Shown: piece by piece, positions 26,637-34,820 of the stretch
Position numbering within the stretch: the first letter of the stretch is position 1
Layout of the letters: each line of letters begins with the position of its first letter
Assembly (NCBI GenBank): GCA_031375105.1
Contig: JANMHJ010000059.1
Span: 1 to 64,000 of the forward strand
Source: JANMDU01 sp031375105
Lineage (GTDB): Bacteria; Pseudomonadota; Gammaproteobacteria; Burkholderiales; Burkholderiaceae_C
Direction of reading: 5' to 3'
DNA length: 64,000 nucleotides
Program-made: the position numbers and the translations under genes
The notes under the pieces: model-generated
Told to the model about the DNA's origin: nothing
The model's database searches: none
Seen by the model: the letters and a program-made list of their open reading frames with translations, nothing else

Positions 26637-29600
26637 ATGAACGTATCCGCTTGGTGCATACGCAACCCGATTGCCGCCATCATGTTTTTTGTGATGCTGT
26701 GCTTTGCCGGCATCTTGGGCTATCAAAACATGAAGGTGCAAAACTTTCCTGATTTGGATGTGCCCAACATCATCATCACCGCCAGCTTGCCCGGCGGCTC
26801 ACCCGCTCAGCTTGAAACCGAAGTGGCTCGCAAAATAGAAAATTCGATTGCCGCTCTGGCTGGCTTGAAGAATATCTATACCAAGGTGCAAGACGGCGTG
26901 GTAACGATCACCGCCGAATTCCGCATCGAAAAATCCACCCAAGAAGCGCTGGACGAAACGCGCTCCGCCGTGCAGCAGGTGCGTGCTGATTTACCGGCTG
27001 ACTTGCGCGATCCGATTGTGAGCAAAGTCAACATCTCAGGCGGCGCGGTGCTGGCCTACACGATTCGCATTCCGTCGATGGACGATGAGGCTTTGAGTTG
27101 GTTTGTCGATGACACGCTCACGCGCCGTTTGCTGGCTGTGCCTGGCGTGGGCTCGGTCAGCCGCGTGGGCGGGGTGAACCGCGAGGTGCGCATCACGCTG
27201 GATACCAACAAGATGCAATCGCTGGGCGTGAGCGCGGCGGCGGTGTCGCGCCAGTTGCGCGATGTGCAAATGGAAACGGCCGGTGGCCGCACGAATTTGG
27301 GTACGAGCGAGCAGCCTGTGCGCACACTCGCCACGGTGAAATCTGCGGCTGAAATTGCCGCAATTGAGCTCTCGCTAGGTGACGCAGGACGCAAAATTCG
27401 CCTTGATCAAATCGCTGAGGTGAAAGACACGATTGCTGAGCCGCGCTCTAGCGCTTTGCTCAATGGCGTGCCGGTGGTGGGTTTTGAAATCGCTCGCAGC
27501 AAGGGCGCAAGCGAGGTGGATGCAGGCCGTGGTGTGCGAGCTGCTTTGGCAGAGATCAAACTGGCTCGCCCCGATATGCAGCTCACCGAAGCATTTGACT
27601 TTGTCACGCCAGTAGAAGAAGAGTATTCCGCATCGCTGATTTTGCTGGCCGAAGGCGCGGCGCTGGCGGTGCTGGTGGTGCTGCTTTTCTTACGCGATTG
27701 GCGAGCCACTTTTGTCTCGGCTGTGGCGCTACCGCTGTCGGTGATTCCTGCTTTTATCGGCATGAATTATTTGGGCTTTTCGATCAATGTAGTGACGCTG
27801 TTAGCGCTGTCCCTGGTGATCGGTATTTTGGTGGACGATGCGATTGTGGAGGTGGAGAATATCGTGCGCCATCTGCGCATGGGCAAAACACCTTACCAAG
27901 CCGCAATGGAGGCCGCAGATGAAATTGGCGTGGCGGTGATCGCGATCACCTTCACCCTGATTGCCGTGTTTTTACCTACAGCTTTCATGAGCGGCATCGT
28001 GGGCAAATTCTTCAAGCAATTTGGCTGGACGGCCGCTCTGGCTGTGTTTGCGTCGCTCGTGGTGGCACGGATGCTCACGCCCATGATGGCCGCTTATATT
28101 TTGAAGCCAATTCCCGCGGGCCATGAAGTCAAAGATGGCGCATTGATGCAATGGTATATGCGCACCAGTCGCTGGTGTTTGCAGCATCGCTTGATCACGG
28201 TGATCGCCGCTTTTTCCTTTTTTATCGGTTCGCTGTTTCTGATTCCTTTGCTGCCCACCGGTTTTATTCCACCGGATGACAACTCTCAAACGCAGGTCAA
28301 CATTGAGCTGCCGCCCGGCACGAAGTTGGCAGAAACCCAAGTGGCTGCGGAAGCGGCGCGCTTGCTGATTGCCAAAGTGGAGCATGTGAGATCTGTTTAC
28401 ACCACGATTGGCGGCGGCTCTGCGGGCTCGGATCCGTTTGCTCCCGGCGGCGCGGCAGAAGCACGCAAGGCCACACTCACGATTTTGCTCACTGAGCGCG
28501 GCCAGCGGCCACGTAAGCAGGGTATTGAAAACAACATCCGCAAAGCGCTGCAAGAATTGCCCGGCGTGCGCAGCAAAGTCGGTTTGGGCGGCTCGGGCGA
28601 GAAATACATCTTGGCCTTGACGGGCGATGATCCTCTGGCTTTGGCCGCCGCTGCGGCTGCCGTGGAGCGCGATTTGCGCACCATTCCTGGCCTAGGCTCG
28701 GTGGCTTCCAGCGCCTCACTGGTGCGCCCAGAGCTGACCGTGCGCCCCGATTTTTCTCGCATGGCCGATATGGGCGTGACCAGCGCCGAGATTGGCGAGA
28801 CGCTACGCATCGCCACCGTGGGCGACTATGACTCTGCGCTGCCCAAGCTCAATTTAGCGCAGCGCCAGATTCCTATCGTGGTGCGCTTGTCGGACGATGC
28901 GCGAGATGACATCGGAGCGCTAGAGCGGCTGATGGTGCCGGGAAACAAAGGCCCGGTGATGCTGAGCCAAGTGGCTACGATTGAGCTCTCAGGCGGCCCG
29001 GCGGTGATTGACCGCTTTAACCGCGCACGCAATGTACAGTTTGAAGTGGAACTCTCCGGCTTGCCTCTGGGCGACGTGACCGCAGCGGTGGACAAGCTGC
29101 CTGCCATTCAAAATCTGCCAGCGGGCGTCAAGCAAGTGGTGATTGGCGATGCCGAGGTGATGGGCGAATTGTTTGCCAGTTTTGGCTTGGCGATGCTCAC
29201 GGCGGTGCTGTGTATTTATATCGTGCTGGTGCTTTTGTTTAAAGACTTCCTGCACCCGATGACGATCTTGGTGGCACTACCGCTCTCACTCGGCGGCGCG
29301 TTTGTTGCACTGCTGGTGGCAGACAAGAGCTTTTCCATGCCTTCGCTGATTGGCTTGATCATGCTGATGGGGGTGGCCACGAAGAATTCGATTTTGCTGG
29401 TGGAATACGCGATTGAAGCGCGGCGCGGCAAGCCTGCCACTGAAACGCAGCCTGCAACGCCTCCGATGAGCCGCACCGAGGCTTTGCTCGATGCTTGCCA
29501 CAAGCGTGTGCGCCCGATTGTGATGACCACCATCGCCATGGGCGCAGGCATGACCCCGATTGCCATGAGCTGGGGCGCAGCCGATGGCAGTTTCCGCTCG

Positions 29601-29768
29601 CCGATGGGCGTCGCTGTGATTGGCGGGCTCATCACCAGCACGCTCTTGAGCCTGTTGGTGATTCCAGCGGTCTACACCTTTGTGGACGATTTCAAGGAAG
29701 GCATCTCGGGCGGCTGGTGGAAGCGCCTCCGCGCCCGCTTTTCGCGCTCCTCCGTCAAGGCGGCTTGA
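26637..29768 (+). CDS. RND-family efflux pump, HAE-1/MexB type
   Basis: A 1043-residue inner-membrane proton-driven exporter with the duplicated RND layout: TM1 at ~11-30, first periplasmic loop, TM2-6 (about 335-470), TM7 near 520-540, second loop, and TM8-12. The proton-relay Asp pair is in LVIGILVDDAIVEVENIVRH (TM4, near 397-410). The beginning (IRNPIAAIMFF) and PNIIITASLPGGSPAQLETE are usual for this group. AAGGACAG gives a good ribosome site. The substrates cannot be predicted. Confidence 0.95.
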   Translation: MNVSAWCIRNPIAAIMFFVMLCFAGILGYQNMKVQNFPDLDVPNIIITASLPGGSPAQLETEVARKIENSIAALAGLKNIYTKVQDGVVTITAEFRIEKSTQEALDETRSAVQQVRADLPADLRDPIVSKVNISGGAVLAYTIRIPSMDDEALSWFVDDTLTRRLLAVPGVGSVSRVGGVNREVRITLDTNKMQSLGVSAAAVSRQLRDVQMETAGGRTNLGTSEQPVRTLATVKSAAEIAAIELSLGDAGRKIRLDQIAEVKDTIAEPRSSALLNGVPVVGFEIARSKGASEVDAGRGVRAALAEIKLARPDMQLTEAFDFVTPVEEEYSASLILLAEGAALAVLVVLLFLRDWRATFVSAVALPLSVIPAFIGMNYLGFSINVVTLLALSLVIGILVDDAIVEVENIVRHLRMGKTPYQAAMEAADEIGVAVIAITFTLIAVFLPTAFMSGIVGKFFKQFGWTAALAVFASLVVARMLTPMMAAYILKPIPAGHEVKDGALMQWYMRTSRWCLQHRLITVIAAFSFFIGSLFLIPLLPTGFIPPDDNSQTQVNIELPPGTKLAETQVAAEAARLLIAKVEHVRSVYTTIGGGSAGSDPFAPGGAAEARKATLTILLTERGQRPRKQGIENNIRKALQELPGVRSKVGLGGSGEKYILALTGDDPLALAAAAAAVERDLRTIPGLGSVASSASLVRPELTVRPDFSRMADMGVTSAEIGETLRIATVGDYDSALPKLNLAQRQIPIVVRLSDDARDDIGALERLMVPGNKGPVMLSQVATIELSGGPAVIDRFNRARNVQFEVELSGLPLGDVTAAVDKLPAIQNLPAGVKQVVIGDAEVMGELFASFGLAMLTAVLCIYIVLVLLFKDFLHPMTILVALPLSLGGAFVALLVADKSFSMPSLIGLIMLMGVATKNSILLVEYAIEARRGKPATETQPATPPMSRTEALLDACHKRVRPIVMTTIAMGAGMTPIAMSWGAADGSFRSPMGVAVIGGLITSTLLSLLVIPAVYTFVDDFKEGISGGWWKRLRARFSRSSVKAA

Positions 29769-30388
29769 TGCGCAGCGAGGCTGCGCAGCCTAGCCTCGCT
29801 TGGGCGGGCGGCTGCGCGGCGTTGGCCTCGCTTTGCGTGATGGTGTGGCTGCTGCCGGTTGAGGCGCAAATCTCACTGCGCTGGCAACGCACCGATGGCT
29901 TGGCCCAAGCCTGGACGCTGTGGACAGCCAGCTTGACGCATTTAAGCGATGCACATCTGATCGTCAATCTGCTCGCTCTGTTGTGTTTGGGTGTGATTGG
30001 CCATCATGTGGGCGCCGGGCGTGCAGAAGTCATCGCTTTCTTGCTGGCTTGGCCGCTGTCAAATCTAGCGCTGTTGCTATGGCCTGAAATCCAGTTCTAT
30101 GCTGGGTTTTCAGGGCTAAATCATGCTCTTGCCCTTATGATTGTTGCGAAGTGCGCTATGGATTTTATAGTGGATCGGCACTTGTCCATCATCGCTTTTT
30201 TCTTGGCGCTCATGATGCTGGCTCGGCTGATTCATGAGGCACCTTGGGTCTCGCCGCTGCGCATGGATGCCAGTTGGGGCTTTACTGTGGTGCAGGCTGC
30301 GCACTTGACGGGCGCTGTGAGCGCTTGCCTTGCCTTTGTAGGGCTTCAGCTCGCGCGGATTTTGTTCACCAAGGCCGTGGTTGAGTAG
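29768..30388 (+). CDS. Rhombosortase-like intramembrane serine protease
   Basis: A 206-residue polytopic membrane protein with about six predicted TM segments. WTLWTASLTHLSDAHLIVN matches the first rhomboid/rhombosortase landmark, YAGFSGLNHALA gives a GxSG-like catalytic serine (near 115), and AAHLTGAVSA gives a candidate catalytic histidine (near 178). Rhombosortases process proteins with a GlyGly-CTERM sorting tail in the inner membrane. The start overlaps the RND stop (TGATG), so it is translationally coupled. Its 3' end overlaps the convergent rfaE2 gene by 43 bp. A dispersed repeat encodes LALMIVAKCAMDFIV just after the active-site motif. Confidence 0.7.
   Translation: MRSEAAQPSLAWAGGCAALASLCVMVWLLPVEAQISLRWQRTDGLAQAWTLWTASLTHLSDAHLIVNLLALLCLGVIGHHVGAGRAEVIAFLLAWPLSNLALLLWPEIQFYAGFSGLNHALALMIVAKCAMDFIVDRHLSIIAFFLALMMLARLIHEAPWVSPLRMDASWGFTVVQAAHLTGAVSACLAFVGLQLARILFTKAVVE
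30122..30174 (-). repeat. ~50-bp dispersed repeat, copy 10 (inside rhombosortase-like gene)
   Basis: On the minus strand: CACTATAAAATCCATAGC, GCACTTCGCAACA, ATCATAAGGGCAAGAGC. It is antisense and in frame, and lies inside a predicted TM segment. Confidence 0.85.
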
Positions 30389-30849
30389 CCATCCACAAAA
30401 CTCAAAGCCTGCGCCTTGCCGCCATAGCTTTCCACCAGCTGCGCTTCGGGCAATTGGCTCATATCGTAATCGCCGCCTTTGACGAGGATATCGGGACGAA
30501 GGGTGTCGATCAGCTCGTAGGGCGTGTCTTCGTCAAAAAATAGCACCGCATCCACGCTGGCCAGCGCCGCGATCACATGGGCGCGATCTTCTTCTTTGTT
30601 GAGCGGGCGGTCTGACCCTTTGCCCAAACGGCGCGCCGAAGCATCGGTGTTGAGTGCCACGATCAAGCTGCCGCCCAAAGCACGCGCCGCTTGCAAATAC
30701 GTCACATGGCCGCGATGCAGCACATCAAACACGCCATTGGTAAAGACCACTGGTTTTTTTAAACCAAACTGGCTGATTGCCCTTATAGAATCAGAATTGT
30801 TTGCTACTATTTTTGCAGCAATCTCATGGATTCGCGGCGCTTCGCTCAT
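30346..30849 (-). CDS. rfaE2: D-glycero-beta-D-manno-heptose 1-phosphate adenylyltransferase
   Basis: A 167-residue nucleotidyltransferase, the stand-alone C-terminal half of HldE, that activates heptose 1-phosphate for the LPS core. Motifs are VFTNGVFDVLHRGHV (HxGH-type site, about residues 35-49), LGKGSDRPLN and PDILVKGGDY. The start at 30849 overlaps the upstream gene's stop (ATGA). Residues ~13-30 (KIVANNSDSIRAISQFGLKK) come from a dispersed repeat, which has replaced or extended the N-terminal helix before the Rossmann core. The 3' end overlaps the convergent rhombosortase-like gene. Confidence 0.92.
   Translation of the reverse strand: MSEAPRIHEIAAKIVANNSDSIRAISQFGLKKPVVFTNGVFDVLHRGHVTYLQAARALGGSLIVALNTDASARRLGKGSDRPLNKEEDRAHVIAALASVDAVLFFDEDTPYELIDTLRPDILVKGGDYDMSQLPEAQLVESYGGKAQALSFVDGYSTTALVNKIRAS
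30771..30815 (-). repeat. ~50-bp dispersed repeat, copy 11 (inside rfaE2)
   Basis: On the minus strand: GCTGCAAAAATAGTAGC, AAACAATTCTGA, TTCTATAAGGGCAATCAGCC. It is a diverged 5' half with a well-kept 3' block, sense-oriented in the common frame. Confidence 0.75.
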
Positions 30850-31736
30850 GCGGCTGAAGGGTTCACTGCAACACTGGCGGGCAAAACCAAGCCCCCCGTT
30901 TTCAGCGCCAAGCTTTGCGCCAGCTCTTTGCGATAGCGATTCAATTCGGAAGCGGTGACGAAGCTGCGCTCCATCAGCAGGCTCATGTTGTGCAGAATCC
31001 GCTCGACCACCTTGGTTTCCCATACAGCATCAAATTTGATCTGCTTGTCCAGCCAATGCTCCAGCCACTCGGGGTTGGGCAAACGGCTTTGAATCGTGTC
31101 GCGCGGGAAGAGCGCCTGGTTCACATGCAAATTCGTCGGGTGCAGGGCCTGCGCCGTGCGCCGTGCGCTGGCCATGAGCACACCCACCTTGGTAAACGCC
31201 GCTTTGGCTTCGTCGCCAAATTTGCCAATCGCCCGCTTCATGTAGCGCAAATACGCGCCGCCGTGGCGCGCTTCATCTTGGCTCAGCGTGGTGTAGATGT
31301 GTTTGATGACGGGCTCGCTGTGCCATTCGCTGGCGCGGCGATACCAATGGTTCAGGCGAATTTCGCCACAAAAATGCAGCATCAGCGTTTCTAGCGCGGG
31401 TGCCGGTTCAAATTCAAAACGAACTTCATGCAACTCTTGCTCGGTCGGCACGAGCTCAGGGCGGAAGCGCTTCAAGTATTCCATCAACACCAGCGAATGC
31501 TTTTGCTCTTCAAAAAACCAGATCGACATGAAGGCTGAAAAATCAGAGTCATCGCGGTTGTCGCGCAAAAACATTTCCGTGGCTGGCAGCGCGGCCCACT
31601 CGGTGATGGCGTTCATCTTGATCGTCTGCGCTTGTTCGTCAGACAGTTGCTTGGGGTCAAAACTGGCCCAAGGAATATCCTTGTCCATGTCCCAGCGGAC
31701 GGATTCGAGCTGTTTGAAGAGTTCTGGGTAGAGCAT
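30846..31736 (-). CDS. Ferritin-like diiron protein (acyl-ACP desaturase-like)
   Basis: A 296-residue helical protein with the diiron carboxylate pattern: Glu in ITEWAALPATE, EEQKH (near 75-79), Glu in CGEIRLNHW, and DEARH (near 152-156). These match the EX2H pairs of class II desaturases and ferritin-like oxidases. Overall similarity to plant-type acyl-ACP desaturases is partial, so the reaction is not certain. It overlaps rfaE2 by 4 bases, so the two are translationally coupled, an unusual pairing. It lies near the lipid cluster at 33.5-40.6 kb and may act on fatty acyl chains. Confidence 0.7.
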   Translation of the reverse strand: MLYPELFKQLESVRWDMDKDIPWASFDPKQLSDEQAQTIKMNAITEWAALPATEMFLRDNRDDSDFSAFMSIWFFEEQKHSLVLMEYLKRFRPELVPTEQELHEVRFEFEPAPALETLMLHFCGEIRLNHWYRRASEWHSEPVIKHIYTTLSQDEARHGGAYLRYMKRAIGKFGDEAKAAFTKVGVLMASARRTAQALHPTNLHVNQALFPRDTIQSRLPNPEWLEHWLDKQIKFDAVWETKVVERILHNMSLLMERSFVTASELNRYRKELAQSLALKTGGLVLPASVAVNPSAA

Positions 31737-31802
31737 GTTTTCAGGCCTTATGATCTCGTTGGTGATTTTAGCCCGCCCTACATGACAAGGTGATGAACGT
31801 GG

Positions 31803-32783
31803 TTAAAGAGGCTTAGGCATGCTTTGTGTCGCATGCTTGCCGCGCCACTGTGCCACTTGCGGGGCGATATCTTGCAGTGATGATACGGCTGTGATGCCTT
31901 CTATGCTGCGCCGATGGATCGCAGGGCAACCGCCACCTACCCACAGCGCCATCTTGGGCGGCAGTTTGCTGCGCAGCTCTTCCAAGCCATTGATCACGTC
32001 ATTGGGGTTTTGGCTGGCCGTGAAACTCAGCGCCACGATATCAGCTCGGTGCGCGGTGGCGGCCAAGACAATATCCCAGATCGGCGTTTGCGTACCCAGC
32101 GACACACAGCGACAGCCCTCCATCGCGAGCATCGCCTCTGCCATCAGCAAGCCCATGCCGTGCGGCTCTTGCGGGAAAGTGGTCAGCAGCACGCGCGGCG
32201 CGGCCTCCAGCGCACTGACGGGAGAGGCAGCAATGGCGCTCCTGAGCACAATGTTCACGCTCTCGGTGTACATGTGCTCTTCAAACACCTCGATCTGACC
32301 ACGCATCCATGCATCACCCACGGTGGTGTTGAGTGGGGCCACTACATCGCAAACGAAACTACTCACGCCCATACGCATGAGCGATTGGCCCATCATTCTG
32401 CGCAGACCATCCACATCATGCGATTTGACCATCGCAAGGTATTCGCGCAGATCCTTTTTATCTGCGGCAGAAATGCGCTGCGGCGAGGCAGCCAAGCTTT
32501 CGCCCATGCTTTGCAGCTCTTCCACGCTCATCATCACGATGCGCCCTGGGCGATGCCCACTGTCAAGCAAGCGCTTGATCACGCGCAATTTCTCAACTTG
32601 ATCCAGTGCATAGGCGCGTTCGCCATAAGCATCACGCATAGGCACTGGGAAGCCATAGCGACGCTCCCAGACGCGCAAAGTGTCTTTGGACAAGCCCGTA
32701 TCCCGCTCAACGGCGGAGATAGACACGGTAATGGGGCGGACAGCGGCTCTGTCGTTCACGGTACTGCAAACTCCAAAAAACAA
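31803..32783 (-). CDS. MerR-family regulator with cobalamin-binding domain (LitR/CarH-like)
   Basis: A 326-residue regulator. The MerR-type HTH covers about residues 20-85 (ISAVERDTGLSKDTLRVWER, then RYGFPVP). A four-helix segment (about 105-180, VFEEHMYTESVN) and a Rossmann-like B12-binding domain follow, with EPHGMG near 203-208 in place of the canonical DxHxxG base-off motif. CarH/LitR proteins use adenosylcobalamin as a light sensor and repress photo-oxidative defence genes. Class II LitR proteins in non-phototrophs control Cfa-like, flavoprotein and DUF1365 genes (from memory). It faces exactly such a cluster, so light- or B12-dependent control is the leading inference. Confidence 0.85.
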   Translation of the reverse strand: MFFGVCSTVNDRAAVRPITVSISAVERDTGLSKDTLRVWERRYGFPVPMRDAYGERAYALDQVEKLRVIKRLLDSGHRPGRIVMMSVEELQSMGESLAASPQRISAADKKDLREYLAMVKSHDVDGLRRMMGQSLMRMGVSSFVCDVVAPLNTTVGDAWMRGQIEVFEEHMYTESVNIVLRSAIAASPVSALEAAPRVLLTTFPQEPHGMGLLMAEAMLAMEGCRCVSLGTQTPIWDIVLAATAHRADIVALSFTASQNPNDVINGLEELRSKLPPKMALWVGGGCPAIHRRSIEGITAVSSLQDIAPQVAQWRGKHATQSMPKPL

Positions 32784-33196
32784 CGTACAACCCAGCGGGC
32801 TGAGATTATTGCTTTGACAAAGAACAGATGCAAGGCATTCGAAAGATTCAGCCCACGTCCGTTCATTTGTCTACAACAAGAGTATCGGTCTTTCCCCCTT
32901 TTATGCCAAGCGGCATGGTGCTGGCAACCCCTCGTCAGGCAGATCATTGCCTCTTTTTAGCAATATCTGGGGCTGTTAAAGTCCAAAATCCACCCCGCTG
33001 ATCCTGCAAGCATTCAAGGTAAATAATTGTGCCCAAAAGAGTGATGCCCTAGACAAATGCGCTTTGCATTGGCAAAACAAATTCAACGAATGTATCAGCC
33101 TCCCGGTAGCATCATGCGATGTGCAATCAACTCAACGGGAGCCATGGCCTGCGCTACGAAGTCATCTACATCGGTTCGATGTGAGTTTCCAAGCCA

Positions 33197-33252
33197 TCAA
33201 TATCCCTTAGAATTCGAGGGATATTGACTATTCTGTTGAAAAAATATACTAT
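33197..33252 (+). promoter_or_regulatory. Promoter and operator of the membrane-lipid cluster
   Basis: Perfect 11-bp arms TCAATATCCCT (33197-33207) and AGGGATATTGA (33217-33227) are separated by 9 bp. The right arm overlaps a -35-like TTGACT (33224-33229). A -10-like TATACT or TACTAT lies at 33245-33252 (15-17 bp spacing). A bound dimer would cover the -35, so this looks like a repressor site, most simply for the neighbouring LitR-like protein. Confidence 0.65.
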
Positions 33253-33382
33253 CCGGTCACAATCTAACTTACAGAGTTTCGGAGATGTTGAGTGTTAAAC
33301 CCCTTTTTGCCAGCCGCCTGCTGTCTTCAGCTGTTGCTGAGGTATCAAGGTGCGCGAGCAACTCAACCACTCCCCCGTTTTT

Positions 33383-33483
33383 TGCTGCGAGGTCTGCGCA
33401 GAGCTATTGGCTCGGCTGAAATCCTGAGGCGCTCCTCCTCCTCCTCCCTCCCTCCCTACTTCGTCACAGGGCGCCTCGCAGCA
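33383..33483 (+). promoter_or_regulatory. Leader RNA with two mutually exclusive stems
   Basis: TGCTGCGAGG (33383-33392) is perfectly complementary to CCTCGCAGCA (33474-33483). A second stem, GAGGCGC (33426-33432) with GCGCCTC (33471-33477), uses part of the same right arm, so only one can form at a time. The loop holds a TCC/CCT-repeat pyrimidine tract. The start codon is 36 nt after the right arm. This is a candidate attenuator or RNA switch. It matches no riboswitch consensus I know. Confidence 0.45.
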
Positions 33484-33518
33484 ATTTTCTCCATCCACCG
33501 TCATCACGGACAAACCAG

Positions 33519-34820
33519 ATGACGCAAGCGCCTCGCAAAATCGCCATCATTGGCTCCGGTATCACCGGCCTAGGGGCGGCGCACGCCTTGCAAGGCCATG
33601 CTGACATCACCCTGTTTGAAGCAGGCAGCTATTTTGGCGGCCATGCCAACACGGTGGACATCACTTTGCCCACGCCGCATGGCTCGCGCACACATGGCAT
33701 TGACACCGGTTTTCTGGTCTATAACGAGCGCACCTATCCCAACCTGATCGCGCTGTTTGCGCAGCTAGGCATCACCACCTGCGCCACCGACATGAGCTTT
33801 TCGGTGCAGGCGCTTGACGGCCAGCGAACACTGGAATGGGCAGGCGCGAATCTCAAAACCGTGTTTGCCCAGCGCAGCAATCTGGCTCGCCCACGCTTCT
33901 TAAAAATGTTGCTGGAGTTGCTGCGACTGAACAAGCTCTGCACGCAAATCGCGCAAGCGGGCACCGAGGCGCAACTCGCCCAGCCCTTGCATAGCTTTCT
34001 CAGCGAGCACCGCTTTGGCCCGGATGTGCAAGATTGGTATTTGCTGCCCATGCTGGGCTGCATCTGGAGTTGCCCCACCGAGCAGATGCTGCAATTCCCA
34101 GTCTCCACGATGATCCGCTTTTGCCATAACCACGGGCTGATGCAGGTGAACAACCGCCCCAAGTGGTGGACGGTCACGGGCGGCTCGCGCAATTATGTGA
34201 AAGCCATCACTGACGGCATTGCCGACAAGCGCCTAAACTCCCCGGTGCAGCTCATCGAGCGCGATACGCAAGGCGTGCGCGTCATCACGCAGGGTCAAGC
34301 TGAGCGCTTTGACCGCGTGATCATCGCCTCGCATGCGCCGCAAGCACTCGCCCTGCTGCGCGAGCCGAGCGCACTCGAAAACGAAATACTGGGTGTCTTC
34401 AAAACACAGTCCAACAAAGCTGTGCTGCATACCGATGCCCGTGTCTTACCAAAGGCTAGATTGGCTTGGAGCGCTTGGAATTATGTGCGCGGCGATACCA
34501 GCCAAGAAGGCAGCCGCGTTTGCCTGCATTATTTGATCAACAAGCTGCAACCGATCCCATTTGAGCAGCCTGTCATCGTCAGCCTGAATCCGACGACCGA
34601 GATTGCGCGTAGCAGCATCATGGCGGAATTTGACTATGCACATCCCGTGATGGATTTGGCCGCCACCGCTGCGCAGGCGCGTCTGCACGAGATCAATGGC
34701 CTGCAAAACACTTGGTTTTGCGGCGCATGGACGCGCTATGGCTTCCATGAAGATGGCCTGATGTCTGGCTTGGCCGCTGCGCGTGAGATTCTCAAGCAAA
34801 TTCACAGGAGCAAGGCATGA
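33519..34820 (+). CDS. FAD-dependent amine-oxidase-family protein (COG2907-like)
   Basis: A 433-residue flavoprotein. The FAD-binding motif IAIIGSGITGLGAAHAL is at residues 8-24, followed by FEAGSYFGGHANTVD and the C-terminal NTWFCGAWTRYGFHEDGLMS that closes over the flavin. Homologues sit next to Cfa-type methyltransferases and DUF1365 genes in many proteobacteria. In Rhodobacter the similar cluster is under singlet-oxygen control and is linked to furan and trans fatty-acid formation (from memory). It is first in the lipid operon and overlaps the next gene by 4 bases. Its reaction is probably oxidation or isomerisation of phospholipid acyl chains. Confidence 0.82.
   Translation: MTQAPRKIAIIGSGITGLGAAHALQGHADITLFEAGSYFGGHANTVDITLPTPHGSRTHGIDTGFLVYNERTYPNLIALFAQLGITTCATDMSFSVQALDGQRTLEWAGANLKTVFAQRSNLARPRFLKMLLELLRLNKLCTQIAQAGTEAQLAQPLHSFLSEHRFGPDVQDWYLLPMLGCIWSCPTEQMLQFPVSTMIRFCHNHGLMQVNNRPKWWTVTGGSRNYVKAITDGIADKRLNSPVQLIERDTQGVRVITQGQAERFDRVIIASHAPQALALLREPSALENEILGVFKTQSNKAVLHTDARVLPKARLAWSAWNYVRGDTSQEGSRVCLHYLINKLQPIPFEQPVIVSLNPTTEIARSSIMAEFDYAHPVMDLAATAAQARLHEINGLQNTWFCGAWTRYGFHEDGLMSGLAAAREILKQIHRSKA

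Larger units (their letters stand above)
32784..33518 (+). other. Long intergenic regulatory region between LitR-like regulator and lipid cluster
   Basis: This 735-bp spacer has no convincing gene. It contains TTGTCTACAA (32867-32876), a small palindrome of the kind bound by MerR/LitR proteins, then an 11-bp palindrome over a -35 element (33197-33229), and a 260-nt leader with long complementary stretches and a pyrimidine tract (33431-33458). A 76-codon frame starting at GTG 33292 overlaps the flavoprotein start and looks non-coding. Confidence 0.6.

Noticed and set aside
30062..30120. Possible second repeat copy in the rhombosortase-like gene (TTGCTATGGCCTGAAATCC)
   Set aside because: It matches the arms poorly and lacks the fixed spacing. 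Only the copy at 30122-30174 is convincing.
33292..33522. A 76-codon frame in the leader of the lipid operon
   Set aside because: GTG start, no good ribosome site relation, Leu/Pro/Ser-rich without family traits, and it overlaps the flavoprotein start. It is better explained as structured leader.
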